Assembly: GCA_020629715.1 (NCBI GenBank)
Contig: JAHDCU010000003.1
Span: 496,879-560,878 of the forward strand
Length of the DNA: 64,000 nucleotides
Direction: 5' to 3'
Source: Saprospiraceae bacterium
GTDB taxonomy: Bacteria > Bacteroidota > Bacteroidia > Chitinophagales > Saprospiraceae
Both the position numbers and the translations under genes were made by a program. The notes below the pieces were generated by a model, which did not search any database, was not told the origin of the DNA, and worked only from the letters and a program-made list of their open reading frames with translations. Of the stretch, positions 36,698 to 44,348 are shown one piece after another (position 1 is the stretch's first letter; each line of letters begins with the position of its first letter).

Positions 36698-37537
36698 ATG
36701 AAAATTTACTTAAGCATTATTCCATTTTTTCTATTGTCCATTGCCACTGTAAAATCTCAAGAAATACCTTCACTAGACTGGGATGCCTTACAGGAAACAA
36801 AACCATGGGAAGCGACAGAATCGTATGATCCTATTCCAGCTAAAGTCACTCCAGGGATATTTTCATTTCCACCATCAGATGCCACTATTTTATTTGAGGG
36901 CAACCATCTAGATGCTTGGCAAAAACCACAATATATCTACGAAGGAGCCAACTTAGATATCTTAAAAGCCATGATCAAAAACGATGACCCGAATTATGAT
37001 CATGCTGCCGCTGATTGGATTGTAAAAGACGGTGCATGTATTGTAAAACAAGGGGCTGGCGCAATAGAAACAAAAGAAGCATTTGGAAGTATCCAACTAC
37101 ATTTGGAGTTCCTATCTCCCGTAGATGCAGGTAAGGAAGGACAGAGCTATAGCAACAGCGGAGTATTCTTGATGGGATTATATGAAGTCCAAATACTGAA
37201 TAGCTATGAAAATAGCACTTACTCAAACGGTCAAGCTGGATCCGTATATAAGCAACATATCCCATTGGTCAATGCATCTCGCCCACCTGGGGAGTGGCAG
37301 AGCTATGATATCATATTTAATGCTCCCGTATTTAGTACCTACGGGAAATTGAAATCTCCAGCTACTGTAACTGTTTTACATAATGGCGTTCTGATTCAAA
37401 ATAATGTTGAATTAAGAGGCCCTACAGTTTATATTGGAGAACCTAGCTATACTCCTCATGCAGCTGAGCTACCATTAAGATTACAAGATCATGGTGATGC
37501 GGTCAGATATCGCAACATTTGGGTAAGGAGGCTGTAG
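36698..37537 (+). CDS. DUF1080 (3-keto-disaccharide hydrolase-like) secreted protein
   Basis: 279 residues with a signal peptide (MKIYLSIIPFFLLSIATVKS). The DUF1080 jelly-roll lectin-like fold is indicated by DATILFEGNHLDAW, SIQLHLEFLSP, NSGVFLMGLYEVQILNS, PGEWQSYDIIFNAP and the final LRLQDHGDAVRYRNIWVR. It is a periplasmic or secreted glycoside-acting protein. Its stop is 6 bases from the end of the converging PycTM gene, with no room for a separate terminator. Confidence 0.88.
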   Translation: MKIYLSIIPFFLLSIATVKSQEIPSLDWDALQETKPWEATESYDPIPAKVTPGIFSFPPSDATILFEGNHLDAWQKPQYIYEGANLDILKAMIKNDDPNYDHAAADWIVKDGACIVKQGAGAIETKEAFGSIQLHLEFLSPVDAGKEGQSYSNSGVFLMGLYEVQILNSYENSTYSNGQAGSVYKQHIPLVNASRPPGEWQSYDIIFNAPVFSTYGKLKSPATVTVLHNGVLIQNNVELRGPTVYIGEPSYTPHAAELPLRLQDHGDAVRYRNIWVRRL

Positions 37538-37543
37538 ATTTGT

Positions 37544-38821
37544 TTAGTGATTTCCGCCCAAATGAAAATCTGGCATACTAGAAACGATCATAAAAAACAC
37601 AATGGTAGCGACTAATCCGAATAGAAAAATACGAAGGGCATAGCGTATATTTCTATATTTCTTATTGAGTTGTTGACCCAAAAAATACTGATCTCTGATC
37701 ATAGTAGTATACAGATAGTCTCCATCACTTAACATCTGCAACATCCCCCACTGATAGTCTCTAAAGGCCATATTGTGATAGTTACCAAAAAACAACAGAT
37801 TTCCCTTTTTGTCTCGCACTTCCTCTTCAGTAAATTCTCCATGATGCCGCTCAGGTGTTATGGCTAATATCGCAAATACAATAGAGGCTAATGAAGTCAA
37901 AAGCAAAAGTAATACTGGTGCATTATGGATGCAGAAGGTTTCAATATCACCAACTATCCTCGCTACAATCACAGATAGAATTATCGCATTTATCGATATC
38001 ATAATATTAGCCTTTCTATCTACCATTTGATTTAGGGTATAATGGTTTCGTGAAGTGGTTCTAAACATCGTCTGTATTCCTCGCTCATCTCTACCCTTTA
38101 CCGTTTTAAGGCTTTTCTGTAACTTTTTAAGCTCATCGTCACTGATATTGAGTTCTTTTTTTAGTGCTACATTGGTAGTACGTTCTGCTTGCTTTTTTTC
38201 TTTGCGGATCTTATCGATGACTTCGAGCTTTCTCTTGCGCAAGACCGTTTTACCATAATTGGTCTTATACTCATGCGTCTCTAAGTAGTTGAGTACGACG
38301 CTATACCACTCTTTCTTACCAAACTCTACAACATCAGTTAATAAGAATTCTTGGTACAGCTTCTTAGCCCTTTTCCTCGCTTTAGGTCGAGACCAATCTA
38401 TTGTATATGCATCAGAAAGTACATCCGTCAATGGATTGCTATGCTCCGAGTGTGGTTGAGAATTTTGAAGTAGATAAATGATATCATCGGTATGTGGATA
38501 CTCAATAGATTCTAAAAATATCTTAGCAAGTTTAGCACTACAATGAAAGCATGATTCAAAGAATTTATAAGGTTCTGAAGTATCCTCAAAGGACTTAAAG
38601 TTTTTAAATCCAACAAAAGAAAGCCAACCTGCAATCTTTAATTTTTCTAACTCTTCTGGACTTACGCCTTCCGCATTAGCAACTTCCTCAATAGCAAACT
38701 CAAGTCTCTTAACAAACTTAAAATCGTGGAAGACCATCTCTACAGGAAAATCATTGATAATGATATCAGTGGCATACTGTTTTACCTGTCTTAAATAATC
38801 AGTATTTACGAGACTTTCCAT
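37544..38821 (-). CDS. PycTM (DUF5706) membrane protein with degenerate HD-like domain
   Basis: 425 residues from ATG 38821; a longer in-frame start at 38872 lacks family support. The N-terminal helical region (1-150) resembles an HD phosphohydrolase, but where the HD motif is expected it reads AGWLSFVGF (64-72), so the metal-binding His-Asp pair is absent. A charged linker contains KRKLEVIDKIRKEKKQ. The C-terminal Pycsar-effector-type region has three membrane helices with DRKANIMISINAIILSVIV and FGNYHNMAFRDYQWGM. Without a neighbouring pyrimidine cyclase it may be a housekeeping relative of Pycsar effectors. Confidence 0.75.
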   Translation of the reverse strand: MESLVNTDYLRQVKQYATDIIINDFPVEMVFHDFKFVKRLEFAIEEVANAEGVSPEELEKLKIAGWLSFVGFKNFKSFEDTSEPYKFFESCFHCSAKLAKIFLESIEYPHTDDIIYLLQNSQPHSEHSNPLTDVLSDAYTIDWSRPKARKRAKKLYQEFLLTDVVEFGKKEWYSVVLNYLETHEYKTNYGKTVLRKRKLEVIDKIRKEKKQAERTTNVALKKELNISDDELKKLQKSLKTVKGRDERGIQTMFRTTSRNHYTLNQMVDRKANIMISINAIILSVIVARIVGDIETFCIHNAPVLLLLLTSLASIVFAILAITPERHHGEFTEEEVRDKKGNLLFFGNYHNMAFRDYQWGMLQMLSDGDYLYTTMIRDQYFLGQQLNKKYRNIRYALRIFLFGLVATIVFFMIVSSMPDFHLGGNH

Positions 38822-38956
38822 AATAAAAGCAAATAACCTTAAGATTCTAGAATACAAGGTAATAACAGCCACTGTATAAAAAAGATTCTAAGCTCATTTT
38901 TATAGGAAATCCTAACGAAGTGAGTGTAGCAGTCGGCTCAAATTATGAATAAGACA

Positions 38957-39008
38957 TAAAAAAAGAGTTAGCCTTTTGTCCTAATTGAAGGGTGTAGGAG
39001 ACTAACTC
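38957..39008 (-). terminator. Terminator hairpin downstream of the LysE gene
   Basis: GAGTTAG (38965-38971) pairs with CTAACTC (39002-39008), with an inner TCCTA/TAGGA pair. On the reverse strand it is followed by seven T. It lies about 210 bases past the LysE stop at 39218. The remaining bases in 38822-39217 hold nothing else I can identify. Confidence 0.6.
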
Positions 39009-39217
39009 ATAAATATTAAACTCTACCACAAATATGGTAATTTAAGACTTACTGAAATCCTTAATTCGAATTTAGAACATTAAGATGTGTATAAGTGGTA
39101 CAAAAAGGGGTATAACTTTCATGTATTAATACCAATGAGCAATGAAATCATCAAGCCTAAAAATTTAGAATCACAATTTGGATATAATCATATGGTCAGA
39201 TAAGTGGCATACACAAC

Positions 39218-39838
39218 TTAAATAAAATCTGGTATAAACTGTGAAGCTCCAATTAAAACAAGAACTACTCCTGTAATTCGACTCATATATTTTGAGACCA
39301 CACTGAGTCGTTCTCTCAAAATATGGCTTATAAGACTATAGATATACAAACTACAACCTTTACCAAACAAAGCTCCGAATACGAATATCATCATACATAA
39401 TAATTTTTGATCATTCTCAAGATGTAACCATTGTTGCATATCATAAAATCCAATAACAATGATCCAAAAAGGGATAGCCTGTGGATTAAGCAAAGCAATA
39501 AAGAATCCCTGTTTAAAGTAATTGTTAGTCCGATCTTTAGTTTCTAAATCAGTTTTTTCCCTTTTGAAAAATAGAATGATACCTATTACGATGAATACAA
39601 GCCCTATATAATAGCTAATATTGGGGTGGTGATTTAATTCTTCCAAGATCGCCATTGTGCAGTGTAAGGAGATAAAAGAGTAGATTAACTCCACCATTGC
39701 AGCTGCTATTATAACCTGTATGGCGGCCTTCATGCTATGTTTTAACGTCACTCTGACAACAGATAAATTGATAGGACCTAAGGGTATCGTTCCTACAAAA
39801 CTGCCTATAAAACCAAGTAGAAAGTGAATAATTAACAT
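39218..39838 (-). CDS. LysE/RhtB family amino-acid exporter
   Basis: 206 residues with about six membrane helices. The N-terminal GSFVGTIPLGPINLSVV matches the LysE signature (P-x-GP). The central region contains charged loops KREKTDLETKD. NPQAIPFWIIVIGF is the second conserved LysE motif. Members export amino acids or small derivatives. It is the last gene of a reverse operon, 9 bases after the Rieske ferric-reductase-like gene. Confidence 0.85.
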   Translation of the reverse strand: MLIIHFLLGFIGSFVGTIPLGPINLSVVRVTLKHSMKAAIQVIIAAAMVELIYSFISLHCTMAILEELNHHPNISYYIGLVFIVIGIILFFKREKTDLETKDRTNNYFKQGFFIALLNPQAIPFWIIVIGFYDMQQWLHLENDQKLLCMMIFVFGALFGKGCSLYIYSLISHILRERLSVVSKYMSRITGVVLVLIGASQFIPDFI

Positions 39839-39847
39839 TGTCTTGAG

Positions 39848-41656
39848 CTATTGTAGACAGAGATCTCCGACATCATTTCCTAAAACATTTCGAAAAGATA
39901 GTCGCTTGATTGCATTGTCATTTTGAAGAAAAATATAACTCCAATTATTCCTATTGGCTACTCGTCCAAACAAGTTCACGTCTTCTGCTACCATATCAAG
40001 TAACAATTGATTAACAGGCTCTCCATCATGTCCTACAATAAATAGATAACGCCCATCCTTAGTGGCTAAAACTGGTGGTATACCCCCTTTGATACAATTA
40101 ATTGCACAACTTTTATGGACCTTTCCGATAGCTGGATTCATGGCTCCAAAAAAGCACTTAGGATCAACGATTTCTCCCTGAATACTTATGTATTGTCCTC
40201 TTGCTTGTATTGGGGCATATTGCCTGAAGTCTCCTATCTCTAAAAAGGACTGGTCGAGATCAGTAAGCTCAAGCACAGAATATCCATCAAAATTCATCTC
40301 TGTAGTAGTAAGTTTTACTGTACGTCCATCCAAATCAATATTATCTCTAGATTCTATCTTATTAATAGATCGTAAAGCAGAAAATTTTCCACCATCAACG
40401 AGCAGATAATCTTGCTTGACGGTTCTCAACATGGGTACTGGAGACTTCACCAATGTACCTGTAATTTCAAAACGTTCTGTAAAATTGAACTCACTCTTTT
40501 TCATGGGTTCCATCATATATGGCAATACCCAAGCAAAAACACAGAATAATAAAGCTAAGAGCACAGCAACCTTTTTTGTAAAGCCTCTTAAGCCTTTCGG
40601 AAAATCATTACTCCACCCAATGTAAAAATCTGCCTCATTCTTGGGGGTTGCATCTGAATACTCAACACCTTCATGTTTTGAACCTAAAGGATAAGCTTCT
40701 GAAGCTACATAAATGACTCCATCCTTGATTTTGAGAGGATACGTTTTTATTTTTTCTTCAAATGGAGGTGGCGAACAACCATCTTCAGGCTGATACTGAA
40801 AGCCATGCCATGGACAAGTAATGCACCCATCCACCACTTTACCTTCACTTAATGGACCACCTTGGTGACTGCAATAATTACTTACAGCATAGAGTTTTCC
40901 TTCCGACTTGTAGATTGCAATGGACTCTCCTTTGATCTCTACCAATTTAGCTCTGGATTCTTCAATCACAGATACTGTACATGCCTTTTCGAATTGGTTT
41001 AATCTGTTACTAAAAAAGCCAACATAAATATGCAAGCCAATGACCCATAAAATACCTGATGCCATAAGACAGTCACCAGCTTGTATATGTTCAGCTTGCA
41101 TAACACCACTGTATAAGTGTAAAACTAGGGTTGCAAAAGCAAAGTATACCATCATGTGCAGGCCTTTCCAAACTTTTGGAGACAGCTTATGCAACCAGAA
41201 ATCATGACTCGTAACTGCCATCAAAAACAAAATACACAATACGAAAAAACCAGCAGTCATATATGGAAAGTCCGAGAGACTCCCATAATTGGTATTAGCA
41301 GTAAATAAACTGTAGATCGGATTTTCAGCACCAAAACCATGATAGAAAATAATAGATAAAACACCATGTATACATGCAACCATAAACATACTGACTCCTA
41401 GGTGTCTACGATTATACAAGAGTACTAAAAAGCGGTTATCTAGTCTTGCCAATGGACCAATAGATAGTATCAATAACAACATCAGCATTGCCAATGTGCC
41501 AGTCGATTTTATAATCAAGAGAGGAATAAGTGTATTCGGATAAAGGATCAGATGCGAGGCAATAAAACTGATCAAGTATAACAATACAATACCCAGCAAA
41601 ACCAAATCATAGGTCTTCTTATGAGGTGTCCAACTTATAAACTTTGTTGCGCTCAT
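39848..41656 (-). CDS. Ferric-reductase-like membrane domain fused to Rieske [2Fe-2S] domain
   Basis: 602 residues. N-terminal region (about 10-235) has six membrane helices with histidines at helix ends, as in ferric-reductase/MsrQ-type heme domains. Rieske domain (about 240-320) has the cluster motifs CSHQGG and CPWHGF. One further membrane helix (about 370-390) leads to a C-terminal OB-like region with conserved cysteines (DPKCFFG, HKSCAINC). The organisation predicts electron transfer across the membrane. It is 4 bases after a 27-codon peptide gene and co-directional with a second Rieske fusion. Confidence 0.75.
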   Translation of the reverse strand: MSATKFISWTPHKKTYDLVLLGIVLLYLISFIASHLILYPNTLIPLLIIKSTGTLAMLMLLLILSIGPLARLDNRFLVLLYNRRHLGVSMFMVACIHGVLSIIFYHGFGAENPIYSLFTANTNYGSLSDFPYMTAGFFVLCILFLMAVTSHDFWLHKLSPKVWKGLHMMVYFAFATLVLHLYSGVMQAEHIQAGDCLMASGILWVIGLHIYVGFFSNRLNQFEKACTVSVIEESRAKLVEIKGESIAIYKSEGKLYAVSNYCSHQGGPLSEGKVVDGCITCPWHGFQYQPEDGCSPPPFEEKIKTYPLKIKDGVIYVASEAYPLGSKHEGVEYSDATPKNEADFYIGWSNDFPKGLRGFTKKVAVLLALLFCVFAWVLPYMMEPMKKSEFNFTERFEITGTLVKSPVPMLRTVKQDYLLVDGGKFSALRSINKIESRDNIDLDGRTVKLTTTEMNFDGYSVLELTDLDQSFLEIGDFRQYAPIQARGQYISIQGEIVDPKCFFGAMNPAIGKVHKSCAINCIKGGIPPVLATKDGRYLFIVGHDGEPVNQLLLDMVAEDVNLFGRVANRNNWSYIFLQNDNAIKRLSFRNVLGNDVGDLCLQ

Positions 41657-41660
41657 GATA

Positions 41661-41744
41661 CTAGTAATTGAAGATGATTAAAAGGAAAACAACAAGTACT
41701 ATAAGCCAAAGAAATGGATGTAATTTTCGCTGAGATCGGTTCAT
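41661..41744 (-). CDS. Predicted 27-residue single-span membrane peptide
   Basis: ATG at 41744, stop TAG at 41661-41663. The translation begins MNRSQRKLHPFLWLIV and ends LIIFNY: a positively charged N-terminus followed by one hydrophobic helix of about 17 residues. It fits exactly between two genes, 3 bases after the stop of the glutamate-synthase-like gene and 4 bases before the start of the ferric-reductase-like gene, which argues for a real translated gene. No homology is recognised. It may be a small subunit of the membrane redox protein. Confidence 0.55.
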   Translation of the reverse strand: MNRSQRKLHPFLWLIVLVVFLLIIFNY

Positions 41745-41747
41745 ATA

Positions 41748-43358
41748 TTATGGATTTATTCCTGCGTAAGAAATACCCGTAAGGTGATAAATATCTCTAT
41801 TAAAAGTACTTAGGTCATCCTTTGAAAATTGAGAGATATGACTATGCCCGCAAGATCGTGCAATGACTTTTACCAGGTCATTCATGGCTGTAAAGTAATT
41901 ATAGAGTCTCTTGGCAGATTTATCAATTTCTATTCTCGCTCTTAGATGATCTTTTTGAGTTGCAATACCTACTGGGCAATTATTGGTATTGCAGGCTCTC
42001 ATTCCCAAACAACCAATAGCTTGCAAAGGTCCATTGGACATAGCCACAGCATCAGCTCCTAGCATTAATGCTTTTGCAACATCCTCAGGAGTTCGAAGTC
42101 CTCCAGTAATCACAAGTTCGATCTTTGATCCAATGGTATCTAAATGTTTTCTCGCTCTCGCTAGCGCAGGAATCGTAGGTACATTAATATTATCACGAAG
42201 TACGGTAGGTGCAGCCCCCGTACCACCACCTCGACCATCTAGGATGATATAGTCAACACCAACTGCCAATGCAAAATCAATATCAGCCTCTATTCGACTT
42301 GCTGCCAATTTAAACCCTACAGGGATACCTTCTGTGACCTTTCTTACTTCTTCTGCGAAATGTTTAAAATCCTCTACTGTTTTCATATGTGGAAATGCCG
42401 CTGGTGAGATTGCTGATTGACCTTCTTTCAGTCCTCTTACCTTTGCAATTTCACCCACTACCTTATTTCCTGGCAAATGACCGCCGGTACCCGTTTTTGC
42501 TCCCTGACCTCCTTTGAAGTGAAAAGCTTGTACCTTTTCCAATTTATCCCATGAAAATCCGAATTGTGCCGAAGCCAGTTCATAAAAATATCTTGTATTA
42601 TTCGCCTGTTCATCAGGTAGCATTCCACCCTCTCCTGAACAGATACCCGTACCACTAAGCTCTGCGCCTTTTGACAATGCAATTTTTGCTTCTCTAGAAA
42701 GAGAACCGAATGACATATCTGATACAAAAAATGGTTTCTCCAGCACCAAAGGTTTCTTTGCTGAGCTACCAAGAACCACCTTCGTTTCAACTTCTTGATC
42801 ATCTAACAAAGGTCGCTTCGCCAATTGTGCAGGTAAAAACTGAATATTCTCCCATTTAGGTAATGAATCTCTTTCTACACCCATTGAGGCTGTAGGACCG
42901 TGATGTCCGTAATTTTTTAATCCATTCTTAGCTAGTTCTTGAATGTAAGAATTGAAAGACTCTGTAGCTTCCGGATGCGTATCTTGATAGGTTCCTAAAT
43001 ATTCTGACCTATTAAATGGTTGAGGATGTAATTCTTCAAAAGCAATAACCTCAGCTTTGTCTATATAAACCGCTCCATCTCGAATTTCAGTAGAAAACTT
43101 GTGAAGTGCTTCCTCATTGTTATATTCACTGATACCAGTATCATATCGATAATCCCAATTATGTACCCCACAGATAAGGTTATCTCCCTCTATTCTACCA
43201 TCAGCCATTAAAGCTCCTCTGTGATGGCATCGACCATATAGAACAGATACTTGATCATCATACTTTACAATGACTAAATCTGTATTTTCTACTAGGGCGT
43301 AAGTCGGTGTCCTATCTTGGAGAATATCTATCTCAATAAGTCGATAATTGTAGGTCAT
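41748..43358 (-). CDS. Rieske domain fused to FMN-binding glutamate synthase-like domain
   Basis: 536 residues. N-terminal Rieske domain (1-90) has RCHHRG and CGVHNW cluster motifs. The rest (about 130-510) is the central FMN/Fe-S barrel of glutamate synthase: PFFVSDMSFGSLS, GEGG, FKGGQGAKTGTGGHLPG, GRGGGTGAAPTVL and the Cys cluster CNTNNCPVGIATQ. There is no glutaminase domain, so it is a GltS-like FMN oxidoreductase of unknown substrate, with electrons perhaps supplied through its own Rieske centre. It is the first gene of the reverse operon ending with LysE. Confidence 0.85.
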   Translation of the reverse strand: MTYNYRLIEIDILQDRTPTYALVENTDLVIVKYDDQVSVLYGRCHHRGALMADGRIEGDNLICGVHNWDYRYDTGISEYNNEEALHKFSTEIRDGAVYIDKAEVIAFEELHPQPFNRSEYLGTYQDTHPEATESFNSYIQELAKNGLKNYGHHGPTASMGVERDSLPKWENIQFLPAQLAKRPLLDDQEVETKVVLGSSAKKPLVLEKPFFVSDMSFGSLSREAKIALSKGAELSGTGICSGEGGMLPDEQANNTRYFYELASAQFGFSWDKLEKVQAFHFKGGQGAKTGTGGHLPGNKVVGEIAKVRGLKEGQSAISPAAFPHMKTVEDFKHFAEEVRKVTEGIPVGFKLAASRIEADIDFALAVGVDYIILDGRGGGTGAAPTVLRDNINVPTIPALARARKHLDTIGSKIELVITGGLRTPEDVAKALMLGADAVAMSNGPLQAIGCLGMRACNTNNCPVGIATQKDHLRARIEIDKSAKRLYNYFTAMNDLVKVIARSCGHSHISQFSKDDLSTFNRDIYHLTGISYAGINP

Positions 43359-43824
43359 TTATGGAGTTTTTCGCTTTGATTGAAAAGGTAGTATAAAATA
43401 TCAAAAGCGCAGCTAAAACTTACATACTTCTAAATCATTAAATCCGTTGGATGAAAAATGACCTGATTTAGCAGTTCATGACAATAATTGAGACAGTTGT
43501 ACATAACATACATATCATGAATAGTGAACTTAATATCTTACTCTTGTAATTTTCACAATTCTAGAGCATTGCTTTAAGTATAAAGGTATTTTTTGGGTAG
43601 ACCTTTTTTATATACATGACATCTAATTCATAACTCAAGACCTTAACTAAGCCGACTTCCATAGTACTCATATTATCATAATTAGAGGGATAAAAAATTT
43701 ACATCCATAAGGGATCGAGGAAATGAGAAATAGTTCTATATCACTTCTGAACAATAACTCATTTTACAGCATAAGCAGTTCATCTAAAGTTCAAAGAAAA
43801 ATTCTGGTAACTAAATCCAAAAAT
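43359..43824. other. Intergenic stretch without recognised gene
   Basis: AT-rich sequence upstream of the Rieske-GltS gene. No TAnnTTTG box in the right place and no convincing reading frame. A short frame from 43723 reads into the tRNA-like remnant and is considered spurious. Confidence 0.6.
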
Positions 43825-43885
43825 AAAAAAAGCCCATCTTTCGATGAGCTTTTCGCGGTCTGGACGGGACTCGAACCCGCGACCC
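43825..43885. repeat. Direct repeat copy 1 (tRNA 3' end plus terminator)
   Basis: About 60 bases, nearly identical to 44187-44245, including a terminator hairpin (AGCCCATC-TTTC-GATGAGCT, 43831-43850, T-run on the reverse strand) and the T-arm/acceptor end of a tRNA. The copies differ by a TC insertion near 43853. Confidence 0.8.
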
Positions 43886-43913
43886 TCTCGGCTGAGCCGA
43901 GACAGGTATTCTA
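43856..43913 (-). pseudogene. tRNA-Asp-like 3' remnant with altered anticodon arm
   Basis: On the reverse strand it reads TAGAATACCTG, then a palindrome TCTCGGCTCAGCCGAGA where the tRNA-Asp anticodon arm should be, then GGGTCGCGGGTTCGAGTCCC and the acceptor end CCAGACCG. Relative to tRNA-Asp the anticodon region is 4 bases too long and the 5' half is absent, so it is not a functional tRNA. It is followed by its own terminator. Confidence 0.6.
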
Positions 43914-44174
43914 GTCTTTAAAAAACTCATTTGTGCTCTGCTCAAGCAACCATTGTATATAACCTTGATTTTGACGCTTTAGCTTTTTCTCATAGATTAA
44001 AGCTTCCCGTTTTTCTTTAAACGTTCTATAAAATACCAACTCCCAAGTTCCCTTTCCTTTCGTATACCTAGATTTTCCTTGATTATGATCATCTATGCGC
44101 TTAACCAATTGCTCAGTATATCCTTTGTAGTAAATCTGATGCCGCTCCGAAAATATTATATACACATAATACAT
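43911..44174 (-). CDS. Small GIY-YIG nuclease-domain protein
   Basis: 87 residues from ATG 44174; longer frames upstream would read through the tRNA fragment. Single GIY-YIG domain of the UPF0213/YhbQ type: YYVYIIFSERHQIYYKGYT (the YVY and YKG segments), then VKRIDDHNQG, Y-TKGKGTWELVFY, and KREALIYEKKLKR. Such stand-alone domains are abundant in Bacteroidota, frequently beside tRNA genes. It is bracketed by two copies of the tRNA 3' end, and its stop codon TAG lies within the altered tRNA remnant. Confidence 0.8.
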   Translation of the reverse strand: MYYVYIIFSERHQIYYKGYTEQLVKRIDDHNQGKSRYTKGKGTWELVFYRTFKEKREALIYEKKLKRQNQGYIQWLLEQSTNEFFKD

Positions 44175-44186
44175 AAACCCTAAATT

Positions 44187-44245
44187 TAAAAAAGCCCATC
44201 TTTCGATGAGCTTTGCGGTCTGGACGGGACTCGAACCCGCGACCC
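44187..44245. repeat. Direct repeat copy 2 (tRNA 3' end plus terminator)
   Basis: Second copy of the repeat at 43825-43885, with the same terminator hairpin (44193-44212) and T-arm/acceptor sequence. The two copies flank the GIY-YIG gene. Confidence 0.8.
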
Positions 44246-44257
44246 CCTGCGTGACAG
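44216..44257 (-). pseudogene. tRNA-Asp 3' half; probable attachment site (element left end)
   Basis: Reverse strand: anticodon loop CTGTCAC (anticodon GUC), stem GCAGG, variable loop, T arm GCGGGTTCGAGTCCCGT, acceptor CCAGACC and discriminator G. Similarity to tRNA-Asp stops exactly at the 5' side of the anticodon loop, where site-specific recombinases commonly cut. The 5' half is not in the window; it should lie at the far end of the integrated element, joined to an element-borne 3' half. Confidence 0.75.
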
Positions 44258-44348
44258 AACTTTGCATTTGCATTTTACTTGAAATAATGTATTGTATTTC
44301 AGACACTTAAATATTACGTCATTTTTAATTTATTTAAAAAAATCAAAA

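Noticed and set aside
43723-43914. A 63-codon frame reading through the tRNA-like remnant
   Set aside because: It consists of low-complexity sequence followed by the reverse complement of a tRNA T-arm (WTGLEPAT-type peptide), a known spurious translation pattern.
43825-44245. CRISPR-like repeats
   Set aside because: Only two copies, which are tRNA 3' ends with terminators and lie about 300 bases apart with a gene between them.
44216-44257. Functional tRNA-Asp gene
   Set aside because: The D arm and 5' acceptor strand are missing, so it cannot fold as a tRNA.
44175-44306. N-terminal extension of the GIY-YIG protein to 44306
   Set aside because: It translates the tRNA-Asp fragment and terminator; the family start is at 44174.
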